17,179 bases of DNA from Clostridia bacterium. GTDB lineage: Bacteria; Bacillota; Clostridia; Oscillospirales; Acutalibacteraceae. Of the stretch, positions 1 to 8,985 are shown one piece after another. The notes under the pieces are model-generated. The model was given only the letters and a program-made list of their open reading frames with translations. It had not been told where the DNA came from and did not search any database. The stretch's first letter is position 1. The number at the start of each line of letters is the position of its first letter. Position numbers and translations under genes: made by a program. The stretch spans positions 1-17,179 of the forward strand of contig CAAGJJ010000053.1 of NCBI GenBank assembly GCA_900770165.1. The letters are read 5' to 3'.

Positions 1-585
1 ATCATAATTATTGTATTAATCGGACATTACATTTGGATGACTCTGCTTTACACAATCGCAGGATTGTATTCTAAGAAGAACCCGATTGAAGTAATCAGAC
101 ATTACGGTCCTGCATACCTTACATCAATTGGAACAATGTCATCTGCTGCCACACTCGCAGTTGCACTCCAGTGTGCCGGAAAATCAAAGGTTTTGAGAAA
201 GGACATGGTCTCTTTTGGAATTCCTTTATTTGCAAATATACATTTGTGCGGATCAGTGCTGACAGAGGTATTTTTCTGCATGACTGTATCAAAGATTTTG
301 TATGGCACTATTCCATCAGCCGGAACTATGATTCTGTTCTGCGTGCTTCTCGGAATATTTGCAATCGGCGCACCTGGCGTACCTGGCGGAACAGTTATGG
401 CTTCGCTCGGACTTATTACCGGCGTGCTTGGATTTAACGACACTGGAACTGCCCTTATGCTTACAATATTTGCACTTCAGGACAGCTTCGGAACAGCCTG
501 CAATGTAACAGGCGACGGTGCGCTCACACTTATACTGACTGGATATGCAGAGCGCCACGGCATCAAAGAAGGTACTGACAATTAA
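1..585 (+). CDS. Dicarboxylate/amino acid:cation symporter, C-terminal part
   Basis: The reading frame is open from base 1, so the gene starts before the window; 194 residues remain. It is the C-terminal half of a sodium- or proton-coupled dicarboxylate/amino acid symporter (DAACS family, like GltP and SstT), an inner-membrane carrier. Family marks seen are the serine-rich SSAATLAVAL segment, the glycine-rich GAPGVPGGTVMASLG stretch of a late membrane segment, and NVTGDG in the last helix, which corresponds to the family's NVTGD substrate and cation site. The protein ends in a short hydrophilic tail (ERHGIKEGTDN), as expected. The exact substrate cannot be read from this part. The tautomerase gene follows 78 bases downstream with its own likely promoter. 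Confidence 0.9.
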   Translation: MIIIVLIGHYIWMTLLYTIAGLYSKKNPIEVIRHYGPAYLTSIGTMSSAATLAVALQCAGKSKVLRKDMVSFGIPLFANIHLCGSVLTEVFFCMTVSKILYGTIPSAGTMILFCVLLGIFAIGAPGVPGGTVMASLGLITGVLGFNDTGTALMLTIFALQDSFGTACNVTGDGALTLILTGYAERHGIKEGTDN

Positions 586-603
586 TATGTTTCTTTGACA
601 TAT

Positions 604-618
604 GTAAAGTGCTATAAT
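604..618 (+). promoter_or_regulatory. Putative extended -10 promoter of the MIF-like gene
   Basis: A consensus TATAAT lies at 613-618, directly preceded by TGC, which makes an extended -10 element. A perfect TTGACA lies at 595-600 but only 12 bases away, too close for a normal sigma-A promoter. The extended -10 alone may drive the gene. A small hairpin (GCGCC, three bases, GGCGC; 635-647) then sits in the leader just before the GAGG ribosome binding site at 653-656. Confidence 0.45.
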
Positions 619-663
619 CATCACATGAATACACGCGCCTGTGGCGCAGAAATGAGGTAACAT

Positions 664-1008
664 ATGCCATTTATCAATTCTAAGATAAGCACTTCTCTTA
701 CAGAAGCACAGGAATCTGAAATCAAAACTCGTTTAGGCCAGGCTATCCAGACAATTCCCGGCAAGTCAGAAAGCTGGCTCATGGTCGGCTTCGAACCTGA
801 CTACAAGCTCTACTTCAGAGGAAGCAATGCCGAGCCTGTGGCAATGGTTGAAGTAAGTGTCTATGGCAGCGAGAATCCGGCTGCATTCTCAAAACTTACT
901 GGACAGATATGTGACATTTTCAATGATGTTCTTGGCATCTCACCAGATCATGTCTATGTAAAATATCAGGCTGTTTCTAACTGGGGATGGAATGGGGATA
1001 ATTTCTGA
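664..1008 (+). CDS. MIF-like tautomerase (macrophage migration inhibitory factor family)
   Basis: This is a 114-residue protein of the usual length for MIF/D-dopachrome tautomerase relatives. Its sequence begins Met-Pro, so removal of Met would expose the N-terminal proline that is the catalytic base of this superfamily. The central segment (ESWLMVGFEPDYKLYFRGS, about residues 36-54) and the C-terminal NWGWNGDNF end match MIF-type proteins better than the short 4-oxalocrotonate tautomerases. The probable activity is keto-enol tautomerisation of phenylpyruvate-like substrates, in the cytoplasm as a trimer. Bacterial physiological substrates are generally unknown. The start follows GAGG with an 8-base spacer. 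It is followed by a hairpin terminator. Confidence 0.9.
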   Translation: MPFINSKISTSLTEAQESEIKTRLGQAIQTIPGKSESWLMVGFEPDYKLYFRGSNAEPVAMVEVSVYGSENPAAFSKLTGQICDIFNDVLGISPDHVYVKYQAVSNWGWNGDNF

Positions 1009-1015
1009 TATGTTA

Positions 1016-1051
1016 ATAAGCGGGACACTCTTTTATGAATGTCCCGCTTAT
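1016..1051. terminator. Hairpin terminator between convergent MIF-like gene and jetC
   Basis: Arms of 12 bp (ATAAGCGGGACA at 1016-1027 and TGTCCCGCTTAT at 1040-1051) enclose a 12-base loop. It sits 8 bases after the tautomerase stop on the + strand and 4 bases after the jetC stop on the minus strand. The + strand side runs into ATATTTAATCTT, a modest T-rich tail. It probably serves both converging transcripts. Confidence 0.75.
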
Positions 1052-1055
1052 ATAT

Positions 1056-4000
1056 TTAATCTTCTTCAACCATATCAAATAAACTAAGCTGTTCTGTCTT
1101 AAAATCAGACAACACCATCTTCTTTACTTCTTCTCCCTTAATATGCTCACCTTCAACCCTTTGAATACCATTTCGAATATTAGAATCGACCAGCTTCAAT
1201 ACATATATATTGTCAAATCTGTTATATATTGAATCTCCTCCTAATCCTGATAAGCATATGAGCTGCGTGTTTGTTTTCTTTGCCATCTCCATAAGAGGCT
1301 TTAACAAATGTGCTGAATAAGTCTGAGCAAATGGATTGTCCATTATAAGAACTTTTCCTTCCTCTGCTGTTGAGAACAAGTCACTTTCATCCCTTCTCAT
1401 ATAACTAAGCAGGCATGTAAGAATAACAAATGCTGACAGGAATCCTTCGCCGCCTGAATTAGAGGAAACTTCTGCCCACGATATTGGAACCTCTTTTTCA
1501 GCCTCTATTTTATACAGTTTTATTTTAATATTGCGAATACCAATTACATCATCATACAGATTTTTTGTTGATATTGTATTACCTAAATATTCTGTAAGAT
1601 TCTTATTACTCTCTATTGTTTCAATACCATGTTTTACAACTCTTTCAAAGAAATCGTGAAGCTGTATCCTGTAATGCTCCTTCTCGCTATCCCAGTCAGG
1701 AACCTGTATTCTTAACATTTTTATATTTCTTCCCCTGACATTTATAGTAGAATTCTTATCTATCATTGCAATATTGGCGTTAACACTTTTTATGTATTCA
1801 AGGAACATTTCTTCAACATTTTTCTGCTCACTGTCAATATTTGCCAGATCAATTGTAAGCTTCTCTAACTGACTTTCATAAGTAGCTTTATTAACATCAT
1901 ACTGCAGTGAAAGATTATGTGGATTACTAATCTGTGTCAAAAGACTTTCAAATGTTTTCTTAAAATAAACATCCTGATATTCATTCTTTCCTTCAATATT
2001 TCTTATTTTCTCTGAAATATTGCTCTGTTCATTAGAAAGTGCCTCTTTCGAATCAGCAAGTTTTCTTCGTATATCCGCCTGATATCTGTCTAAATCTGAC
2101 TTTGCTATTGTAAGCAAATCAGGAATATCATTGAATAATTCGGACATTTTATCCTGTGTAACCTCAGGCTTGATATCAGAATATTCTGACACGCCACTTA
2201 ATTTAGCAGATAAATCATTTTTTCTTGATGTCAGATTATCAATTTCTTTTCTTATAACACCAATATCATGCTTCTTAAGATTTATTCTTTTATCAAATTC
2301 GACATCTGCAATCAAATCTTTTGGCAGCAGTTCTTTATATCCTGTTTTTTCTTCAAGCTGCTTATATCCATAATCAATATCCTTGTTTATTCCCGCAATA
2401 ACACCCGCAAGCTTATCATTATTCTCAATTGCTGCATTAAGTGCAGTTCCTGTCTTATTTATCTGCTCCTCCAGGTGTTCATACTGCTCATCAGAAAAAT
2501 ATACATTTTCATATTCTTCTTCTGTAATATTATTATTGGTCTTTTTAGAAAGGTCATTCTCTTTATTGGTAACTCTATGTGTAAGCCTTTTTAATCTGCT
2601 ATTAAGTTCGTCTAAAGAATCTGATACTTCCTTAGTAAGTGCATTATACTTAGCTTCGAGCTCCTCTGGTACAATATTATTGTAAGCTTCTGCATTTACA
2701 CACAATTTATATGAATTAAACCGTTCCATTTGAATCTTATTTTCATTGATACTTTTTTTAAATGCAGTCCTTTTTGATTTCAGATTCATTAAGACATTTC
2801 TTAAATCACTTATCTCATTATCAACAGCCTTATTCTTCTTTTCCAGTTCCTGAAGCTCATTTTTAACACGAATAAGCGAATTGAGATTAACATTATAATT
2901 CTTATATTTATCGCATAATTTATCAAATTCCTCAGACCTGATATTATATTTTACTATCAGATTCTCACTTTGCTTAATTAATCTATTATTTCCTTCATTT
3001 TCATCGGATAATGTATCTTTTTCACTTCTTATCTGTATCTGTCTCTTCTTTAACTGTGCCTCCTGCTCCTTATAATCTTCAATTTTTTTCTCAGTGGTCT
3101 CATACAATCCTATAGAAAATGTCTGATTTTCAATTTCAATTTTATATTTACTGAATATTTCTACATCATCATACTTTGACTGTATCTGAACAGACAAATT
3201 ATTAATTCTGCTCTGAATATCAGCAAGCATTTTATCTAACTCCGCCTTATCAAGCAGATGATTATTGAACATAATAAAGAAATGTATATTTCCATATGTT
3301 GTAAAGTTGTTTTTAGCTTTATCAAATGGCTTCTCCAGCTCTTCTCTGATTATTATAGGTATTGGAAAACTTGTATATATTTTTTCATCAATAAGCTTTA
3401 TTCTTTCAAACGCATTTTTGTCCATTATTATAGAATAAGGAATAAATGGATTATTTTCTACAAGCTTACCATTACTCTCCTGTGTTCTTCCATTCTTATT
3501 AAGCCATTCCATACCATATACATATCTGATATCGTTCTGCTCGCAATAGTTTCTTACATTATCCGGAAGTTCTATTGTCTTTCCTTCTTTTAATTGTGCA
3601 TACTGTTTTTCCAGTTCACTCTGTGACATAACAAGCTTCTTCTTGTCAATTTCCAATTGATTAATATTGTTCTCAAGGCTGCTTATAATAACATCTGGTC
3701 TGTCCAGAGCCAGCTCTTCCAATCCTGCATATTTAAGGATTTTTATTCTGCTATTCTTCTGATGTTCAAGGTCTGTCAGAATATTTTCCTGTTCAGACAT
3801 TTTATGCTTCACATCACTTATATCAGCTACAATATCCACTTCTTCCTGTAAAAGTTTTCTTGCCTTTATGTCAAGTTCGTTCTTTTTCTTATATAATCTT
3901 GAAAGTCTGTTATTCTCTTCCTGCTTTTCTTCATCCAATTCTTTTTGCTTTACTTCAAGTGTTCCTTCTTCATATAATCCAAGGATGTTTCTCTTTATGT

Positions 4001-5489
4001 CACACGAAAACTTTCTGTTAAATGCTTCCTCAATATCATTATATGATTCAACTGAATTCTTCAAACTTCCGGTTTCAATGCTTTTCTCCCGTATAATTCT
4101 TTCATTATTCTTTTTATCTGTGTCAAGATTATCCAGCATATGCTCTTTATCAGATATGTCTTTATCATTATTATCCTGTCCTTTAATACTGCTTTGCATT
4201 TTTAAGGAATAATGCTCATACAATGCATGTCCGATTTGTTCAATTTTATCCTTATTAGACTCCGAATTTTTTAAAAGTATTTCTATTTTTCCTTCTACTT
4301 CCACCTTTTCTGCTTTTATATCTTTTAATTCCTGATACAGTTTATTGCAGTCATATATAGATAACTGCCTTGTTAATTTATCCTGTGCATTTTTTAATCT
4401 TGTAATTTCAACTTCCTGTACACTTCTCTCTGACACAGCTTCATCTTTACAATCAATATACCTGTATATTTCATATGATATTTTTTCATACAATATCTGA
4501 TTAATATATTTTTCAATTTCTAAAAGCAGATTACTTTTATCGTCAAGATTAGCCGTAAGAATATCTATTGCCTCATTTAATTTCTTTACATACAGAGCCA
4601 TTCTCGCTGTATGTTCGCATCTGTCCTCATCTAAACTGACATATCTGTCTATGTCTTCTTTAAATGATTTAGTATCTTCAAAATATTTTTCTATCAGTGC
4701 CTTTTTTTCTATCTTTGACTGGTTGCTCCTATACTGTTCTATAAATTGAAATGTCAGTTTTCTAAACTCGTCTATCCTGTTCTTTTCCTGATTAAGCTTG
4801 TCCTCTATCGGCTTTAAAAACCAGTTTTCAACAAGATCTTTTTCATCTTTAGAATTACTAAATAATTCTGATAAACCTGATTCTTTCTGATTAACTTTTC
4901 TTATAATACTTTCCCATTCCTTATTGTTAATCTGATATTGGCGCAATGTCCCAAAATACTGTCTTCTTCCATAACTGCTGCCCATATCGTAAATTCTGAA
5001 ATCGCCTTTTTTATCTTTACTTATATCTTCAAACAGCTTTTTACATTCCATAAACCCTTTTAATATTTTTCTGTTTCCATCCTGTTTTACAACTGGTATA
5101 TTATCAATATCATAATGGCATCCTTCTGAGTAACTTCCTGTAAATGTATACATTTCCAATTCTTCTGCATCATTGTCTTCTTTCTGGTTCTTTCTTACCA
5201 TCATGCCTGATAAAAATCTTGTAACATTATTATCAAGCTGCCACTCTGTCATAATAAAAGTAGGTCTGTTTGTTGTAAAATAACTTTTGAACTGTCTGTC
5301 GCCAAGATCTCTGTAAGACTTATTAACAAACTGACTCATAATCATCTGTACAAGTACACTTTTTCCACCACCATTGCGCAATGATATTAATGTACTCTCT
5401 CCGCCAAAATCAAATGTCTCATCATCAATTTTTATTGTGTCATGATTGTATGAAAGATTTAGTATTCTGATTCTTGAAATCTTACTCAT
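1056..5489 (-). CDS. jetC: Wadjet JetC: SMC/MukB-like ATPase
   Basis: This 1477-residue protein is the loop-extruding motor of a Wadjet plasmid-defence complex. The N-terminal head has the P-loop LRNGGGKS (residues 37-44). Long heptad-rich coiled coils of Lys, Glu, Asn and Leu follow, interrupted near residues 640-760 by a globular stretch likely to be the hinge. A returning coil leads to the C-terminal head with the ABC signature SGGE (1345-1348) and Walker B VLIMDN (D1384). The residue after the Walker B aspartate is Asn1385, where SMC proteins have the catalytic Glu, and the first P-loop Gly is Leu37. I cannot tell whether these are family traits. The start overlaps the jetB end by 8 bases (ATGAGTAA), with GGGGG upstream, so translation is coupled. 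It is the last gene of the operon. Known role: JetABC extrudes loops on small circular DNA and hands it to JetD for cutting. Confidence 0.95.
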   Translation of the reverse strand: MSKISRIRILNLSYNHDTIKIDDETFDFGGESTLISLRNGGGKSVLVQMIMSQFVNKSYRDLGDRQFKSYFTTNRPTFIMTEWQLDNNVTRFLSGMMVRKNQKEDNDAEELEMYTFTGSYSEGCHYDIDNIPVVKQDGNRKILKGFMECKKLFEDISKDKKGDFRIYDMGSSYGRRQYFGTLRQYQINNKEWESIIRKVNQKESGLSELFSNSKDEKDLVENWFLKPIEDKLNQEKNRIDEFRKLTFQFIEQYRSNQSKIEKKALIEKYFEDTKSFKEDIDRYVSLDEDRCEHTARMALYVKKLNEAIDILTANLDDKSNLLLEIEKYINQILYEKISYEIYRYIDCKDEAVSERSVQEVEITRLKNAQDKLTRQLSIYDCNKLYQELKDIKAEKVEVEGKIEILLKNSESNKDKIEQIGHALYEHYSLKMQSSIKGQDNNDKDISDKEHMLDNLDTDKKNNERIIREKSIETGSLKNSVESYNDIEEAFNRKFSCDIKRNILGLYEEGTLEVKQKELDEEKQEENNRLSRLYKKKNELDIKARKLLQEEVDIVADISDVKHKMSEQENILTDLEHQKNSRIKILKYAGLEELALDRPDVIISSLENNINQLEIDKKKLVMSQSELEKQYAQLKEGKTIELPDNVRNYCEQNDIRYVYGMEWLNKNGRTQESNGKLVENNPFIPYSIIMDKNAFERIKLIDEKIYTSFPIPIIIREELEKPFDKAKNNFTTYGNIHFFIMFNNHLLDKAELDKMLADIQSRINNLSVQIQSKYDDVEIFSKYKIEIENQTFSIGLYETTEKKIEDYKEQEAQLKKRQIQIRSEKDTLSDENEGNNRLIKQSENLIVKYNIRSEEFDKLCDKYKNYNVNLNSLIRVKNELQELEKKNKAVDNEISDLRNVLMNLKSKRTAFKKSINENKIQMERFNSYKLCVNAEAYNNIVPEELEAKYNALTKEVSDSLDELNSRLKRLTHRVTNKENDLSKKTNNNITEEEYENVYFSDEQYEHLEEQINKTGTALNAAIENNDKLAGVIAGINKDIDYGYKQLEEKTGYKELLPKDLIADVEFDKRINLKKHDIGVIRKEIDNLTSRKNDLSAKLSGVSEYSDIKPEVTQDKMSELFNDIPDLLTIAKSDLDRYQADIRRKLADSKEALSNEQSNISEKIRNIEGKNEYQDVYFKKTFESLLTQISNPHNLSLQYDVNKATYESQLEKLTIDLANIDSEQKNVEEMFLEYIKSVNANIAMIDKNSTINVRGRNIKMLRIQVPDWDSEKEHYRIQLHDFFERVVKHGIETIESNKNLTEYLGNTISTKNLYDDVIGIRNIKIKLYKIEAEKEVPISWAEVSSNSGGEGFLSAFVILTCLLSYMRRDESDLFSTAEEGKVLIMDNPFAQTYSAHLLKPLMEMAKKTNTQLICLSGLGGDSIYNRFDNIYVLKLVDSNIRNGIQRVEGEHIKGEEVKKMVLSDFKTEQLSLFDMVEED

Positions 5490-6228
5490 TTTTTACCCCC
5501 AGTGCTTCCATTATTCTTTCATAATTATCTTTATTTAATATCTTGTATTCCATAATATTATCCAGCTTTGATGTAGTCTTTATCATTTCATCTTCTTCAA
5601 CAAAAATAATCAACTCTTGTTTTTCAAGGAATTTGCATATTCCACTTACAAATCCTTCTTTGGTTGTCTTCATTTTAGTATTGATTTCTACACTTTTTAA
5701 TGCCTCATATGCTTCACTCATACTTTTATAATCCAACACATTTTCATATAATTCTGTGTATATATTTCCATCTTCTGCCTCTCGTTCATTCTCAAACCCG
5801 ACACCTGCTTTAAGTCTCTCAGATATAATATTCTGCAATTCTCCCAATTTAAGAAATTCTCTTGATTTACATGAACTCCCCTGTCCATCATAGAACTCTG
5901 CCATCAATGTAAGAATCACAAACTGTGACAAATAATAATCCTTATCTGTAGCTTTAGATTTGCATAGTTCTCTCTTCAAATCTGCTTTAGTAAACCCAAG
6001 ATACTTATTGTCTATATCAGGCATCAGATATATTGTACTCCCGTATCTTTCTATCTTACTGTCAGCAATCTGTGCCTGATTCTTTACAAGATTCATCACT
6101 TCTTCTCTTTCAACATATGCCCTATATAAATCACTTGCATTACTATCATTATCGCTTAGTGCCCCATGACACAACAGATAATAAAATATTTTCTGACTGT
6201 ATGTTATATTCTCCGCTTCGTATGCCAT
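5482..6228 (-). CDS. jetB: Wadjet JetB: KITE-like subunit
   Basis: This 248-residue protein lies between the kleisin and SMC genes, the place of JetB. JetB proteins are MukE-like, with tandem winged-helix domains that bind the kleisin JetA and shape the JetC dimer. I see no enzyme motif. The sequence looks like a soluble helical protein with a winged-helix-like C-terminal half (about residues 170-240, including VSGICKFLEKQELIIFVEEDE), and it resembles the DUF6063 group that accompanies type III JetA. The start is 3 bases after the jetA stop. Its AGAGG site lies inside the last jetA codons, so the two are coupled. The assignment rests mainly on gene order and size, with sequence resemblance second. 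Confidence 0.88.
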   Translation of the reverse strand: MAYEAENITYSQKIFYYLLCHGALSDNDSNASDLYRAYVEREEVMNLVKNQAQIADSKIERYGSTIYLMPDIDNKYLGFTKADLKRELCKSKATDKDYYLSQFVILTLMAEFYDGQGSSCKSREFLKLGELQNIISERLKAGVGFENEREAEDGNIYTELYENVLDYKSMSEAYEALKSVEINTKMKTTKEGFVSGICKFLEKQELIIFVEEDEMIKTTSKLDNIMEYKILNKDNYERIMEALGVKNE

Positions 6229-6231
6229 CTT

Positions 6232-7842
6232 TTACCTCTCTTCGTATCTAAATCCTACATTAGAACATTTAAAATTCTTTAAATTACCTGCCTCATCTTT
6301 TACATGCTTAAAATGTATATACTGTCCATCTTCTATCTGATAAACATATATTTTCTTTATATTTCTGTATTTAGGATTATCCATTATTCCCAGCAGCATT
6401 TCATTTAAAATAAATCCATCTGAGGTATCCATAAGATATTCGGTCTGTTCTTTCCTGAGTTCGCCTATATCTATATTTCCCTCCGTCAGAAGCTCAATTA
6501 TCACCTCACGGAATATTTCTGCAGTAGGAATAAGAATTTTTCTTTCTTCTTTCGTAAATCTTTCATTGAGAAATTGAAGGGTGATTTCTTGATTTTCCAG
6601 CAACATATCAAGAATTACCGTGATACATTGTTCATATTTTTTCATTCTTTCCTGCTTTTTTCTCTCTTTCTCTCTGTTAAATTCTTCCTCGTCAAAATCC
6701 AATTCAAGGTCTTCTTCATCAATGTCCGATTTTTTCAATTTCTTCTGATATTCAAGCATTTTCTCTGGATTAAATATTTTATCAGGCATACTCATAAATA
6801 AAGGATTAAAAATTTTATCTGCGTTCTTAAGCAGGCTTGCATCTTTTAGTATTTCATCATAAACATCACTTCTAAACGGAAAACGCTGAACAAGCGTCAT
6901 GTTAGAATAATTTTCAAGTTCATAATCATACAGCTTCTTTAAATCAAAATGCTGACCAAGAATTTTCTGATGTTCATCTAGAGTTCCTGTAAGATAATGA
7001 CCTATAATTTTCAGATTATTTAGATTTTCTTTCTCTTTTTCTGAAAACTCATCAGTATTCATCTCTTTTTCTTCAAATTCTTTAATTTTCTCATCTATAA
7101 ATTCCCTGTGCATATTAAATTTCGCACGTGTGTCTGCAACAGTACTTATATTTTCTTCCATAATCTGTCTGTAATCCTCTACAGAATATGACAAAGCATT
7201 TCTTTTTATAGACAAAGCAGTCTCCTGTATTTTCTGGCTCTGTTTTCTTAACTGGTTAAAAATGTTCTTAATATCATCAACAGCTTTATTATAATCTGCC
7301 TTTTCAAGATGCAGTTTAAAAAGCATTTCATTTATTGTAAGTTTAAGATTATTCTCTACTTCCATTGTCGAAAGAATCATATTATAACCTTCATCTGTAA
7401 GATAATATGATGTTCTCTTGACTCCTCCGTCCTGATAAACGACCTTATTATCTATATATCTGATATTAATATCCTTATATTTTCTATTATCATAATCATA
7501 TGCTTTGAAATACATCGAGACACCTGTATTTCCCAACACATCTTCTACTATAAATCTTGCCAGATTCATACTATTTTCATATCCTAATGAATGCTCATAA
7601 TATTCATAATTAATCTCATCAACAAATGCAGCTATGTCATCTATTGTACAGTCTTCTTCTTTTAACGAATACTCCATAATATATAAAAGAACACTAAAAA
7701 GCATATTTATCTGTTCATCTCTTGTGTTAATTCCAAAACTTCTCCACTTTACCACTCTGTCTATACTATTCCCACACAACACAGAATATCTTGCCACAAA
7801 CTGCATTCGTTTTCTAAAACCTTTAAGAAAATCCTTTTCCAT
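6232..7842 (-). CDS. jetA: Wadjet JetA: kleisin subunit (DUF5716-like)
   Basis: This is a large, mostly helical, highly charged protein that fills the JetA (MukF-like kleisin) position. It bridges the heads and necks of the JetC dimer and binds JetB. The N-terminal region (FLKGFRKRMQFVARYS onward) should carry winged-helix domains. The middle is coiled-coil-like (KQSQKIQETALSIKRNAL and nearby), an acidic EEDLELDFDEEEF segment follows, and the C-terminus is again winged-helix-like. It resembles the DUF5716 family, the JetA of type III Wadjet. An ATG at 7866 would add eight residues, but GGAG sits 5 and 8 bases before the twin ATGs at 7845 and 7842 and nothing similar precedes 7866, so I chose 7842. 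It overlaps jetD by 20 bases. Confidence 0.9.
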   Translation of the reverse strand: MEKDFLKGFRKRMQFVARYSVLCGNSIDRVVKWRSFGINTRDEQINMLFSVLLYIMEYSLKEEDCTIDDIAAFVDEINYEYYEHSLGYENSMNLARFIVEDVLGNTGVSMYFKAYDYDNRKYKDINIRYIDNKVVYQDGGVKRTSYYLTDEGYNMILSTMEVENNLKLTINEMLFKLHLEKADYNKAVDDIKNIFNQLRKQSQKIQETALSIKRNALSYSVEDYRQIMEENISTVADTRAKFNMHREFIDEKIKEFEEKEMNTDEFSEKEKENLNNLKIIGHYLTGTLDEHQKILGQHFDLKKLYDYELENYSNMTLVQRFPFRSDVYDEILKDASLLKNADKIFNPLFMSMPDKIFNPEKMLEYQKKLKKSDIDEEDLELDFDEEEFNREKERKKQERMKKYEQCITVILDMLLENQEITLQFLNERFTKEERKILIPTAEIFREVIIELLTEGNIDIGELRKEQTEYLMDTSDGFILNEMLLGIMDNPKYRNIKKIYVYQIEDGQYIHFKHVKDEAGNLKNFKCSNVGFRYEER

Positions 7843-8854
7843 CATCCTTGCTCCAATCATGCTCATTTAATATTTCCTGTGGTATATATTTTCCTTCTTT
7901 CAGCAAATTTAATATCTGTGCTTTCCTGTTTTCGCTAAAATAATCAAGAAAAATATTCTCTATATTGGAATTCTGTTTTTCCTTTGTATATGGCATATTA
8001 CTAAAGCCCATCTTCTCAGCCTTATCAAGCATACTTTCGTAGGCTCTTACAAAAGGCTTTATATCTATACTTTCCCCTGTATCACATTTCCACTGTTTCT
8101 TTACAAGATGCTCATATATTATAATCCCCTCATAATCAATGTCACCAAAATACAACAATTCATTGCCAGCTTTAAAATACGACTCCGCACCAGAAGCATA
8201 ATCCGCAAATGAATTCCATATTCCTTTACCAGCACCGTATATTAATGTATTAAATCTTATGCCAAGCACATCCGCTTCATTTATTCTTAGATACCTTCTT
8301 ATATCATAAAATGTATCCTTATTCTCTATTATTAAAATATTTTGTGGAAAATCCTTAGAATGTGAATAATAAGATAAAGGCTCTGACGTTTCATAATAAT
8401 TAAGCTTGTTTCTGTCTATTCCAAGCTTCTCACAGAACTTTATTCCGCCTTCTTTTTGAAAAAACTTTTCTTTTTTGAAAATCTCGAAACTACGCTCATT
8501 CATAGTTTCCTCGACAGACAATAATGACGAATTGTCTTTAAGATAATTACTGAGAAGACGCACCTTACCTGCATCTTCTTCGTATTTTTCCGGGTGCTTT
8601 CTGTAGTACTCCGTATTAACTAATGGATGAATACCAAAATCCAGTTCTTTATATATATCTGTATAATCTTTCTCGTCCTCATGTTTCCAAAACATCACTG
8701 GAAGTGCCGGCTTTCTTCCATTAGTTAAAGCACTCTTTACAGGAGCCAGCTTTCCATCACTTATTAATTCAAAGATATAATCATATAATTCTTCATAAGA
8801 CAGATCTGGATGTTCCTTTTCAATATTGGAAAGATATAGCTTTGATTTCTTCAT
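7823..8854 (-). CDS. jetD: Wadjet JetD: Toprim-domain nuclease
   Basis: This 343-residue protein is the DNA-cleaving subunit of Wadjet, related to the topoisomerase VI A/Spo11 fold. The N-terminal third is helical (DUF3322-like). The Toprim domain shows its acidic residues: Glu177 in ILIIENKDTF, and Asp238 and Asp240 in YFGDIDYEGI, followed by the Gly expected after DxD. A conserved-looking glycine motif, YGAGKG, lies at 206-211. These residues would hold the metal ions for cutting. It is the first gene of the operon. The ATG follows AAGGAG with a 7-base spacer, and a clear promoter lies about 50 bases upstream. The order D-A-B-C with a DUF2220-like JetD fits type III Wadjet. The gene looks intact. 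Confidence 0.93.
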   Translation of the reverse strand: MKKSKLYLSNIEKEHPDLSYEELYDYIFELISDGKLAPVKSALTNGRKPALPVMFWKHEDEKDYTDIYKELDFGIHPLVNTEYYRKHPEKYEEDAGKVRLLSNYLKDNSSLLSVEETMNERSFEIFKKEKFFQKEGGIKFCEKLGIDRNKLNYYETSEPLSYYSHSKDFPQNILIIENKDTFYDIRRYLRINEADVLGIRFNTLIYGAGKGIWNSFADYASGAESYFKAGNELLYFGDIDYEGIIIYEHLVKKQWKCDTGESIDIKPFVRAYESMLDKAEKMGFSNMPYTKEKQNSNIENIFLDYFSENRKAQILNLLKEGKYIPQEILNEHDWSKDDGKGFS

Positions 8855-8900
8855 GTAGTGCTCCTTGCAGACTAAAAATGTAGAGTTAACTTTTAATTTT

Positions 8901-8929
8901 AGAATAGCATTTATGAGTTATATTTACAA
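8901..8929 (-). promoter_or_regulatory. Predicted promoter of the jetDABC operon
   Basis: Read on the minus strand, TTGTAA (-35, 8924-8929), a 17-base spacer and TATTCT (-10, 8901-8906) are present. TGC directly precedes the -10, which makes it an extended -10. Transcription would start near 8894 and leave a short leader of about 40 bases before the jetD ATG. No other good promoter is visible before jetA, jetB or jetC, so all four genes probably share it. Confidence 0.6.
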
Positions 8930-8939
8930 TAATTATTGT
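8926..8939. repeat. 14-bp palindrome over the jetD -35 box
   Basis: ACAATAATTATTGT is a perfect palindrome that overlaps four bases of the -35 hexamer. That is where a repressor would block RNA polymerase. AT-rich palindromes of this length can occur by chance about once or twice in a window this size, so position is the main argument. Confidence 0.35.
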
Positions 8940-8985
8940 TGATAGTTTTTCAGACGTAGGAAGTAAAATATGTAACGATAAACGT

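Noticed and set aside
595..618. TTGACA and TATAAT as a normal -35/-10 pair before the MIF-like gene
   Set aside because: Both hexamers are perfect but only 12 bases apart; only the extended -10 part was kept.
102..663. Minus-strand open frames across the symporter gene
   Set aside because: They are antisense to a recognisable transporter and have no start signals.
2131..4212. Several + strand open frames of 60-115 codons inside jetC
   Set aside because: They are antisense to a clear SMC-like gene, lack ribosome binding sites, and their Ser/Phe/Leu-rich translations are what antisense of Lys/Glu/Asn-rich coiled coil gives.
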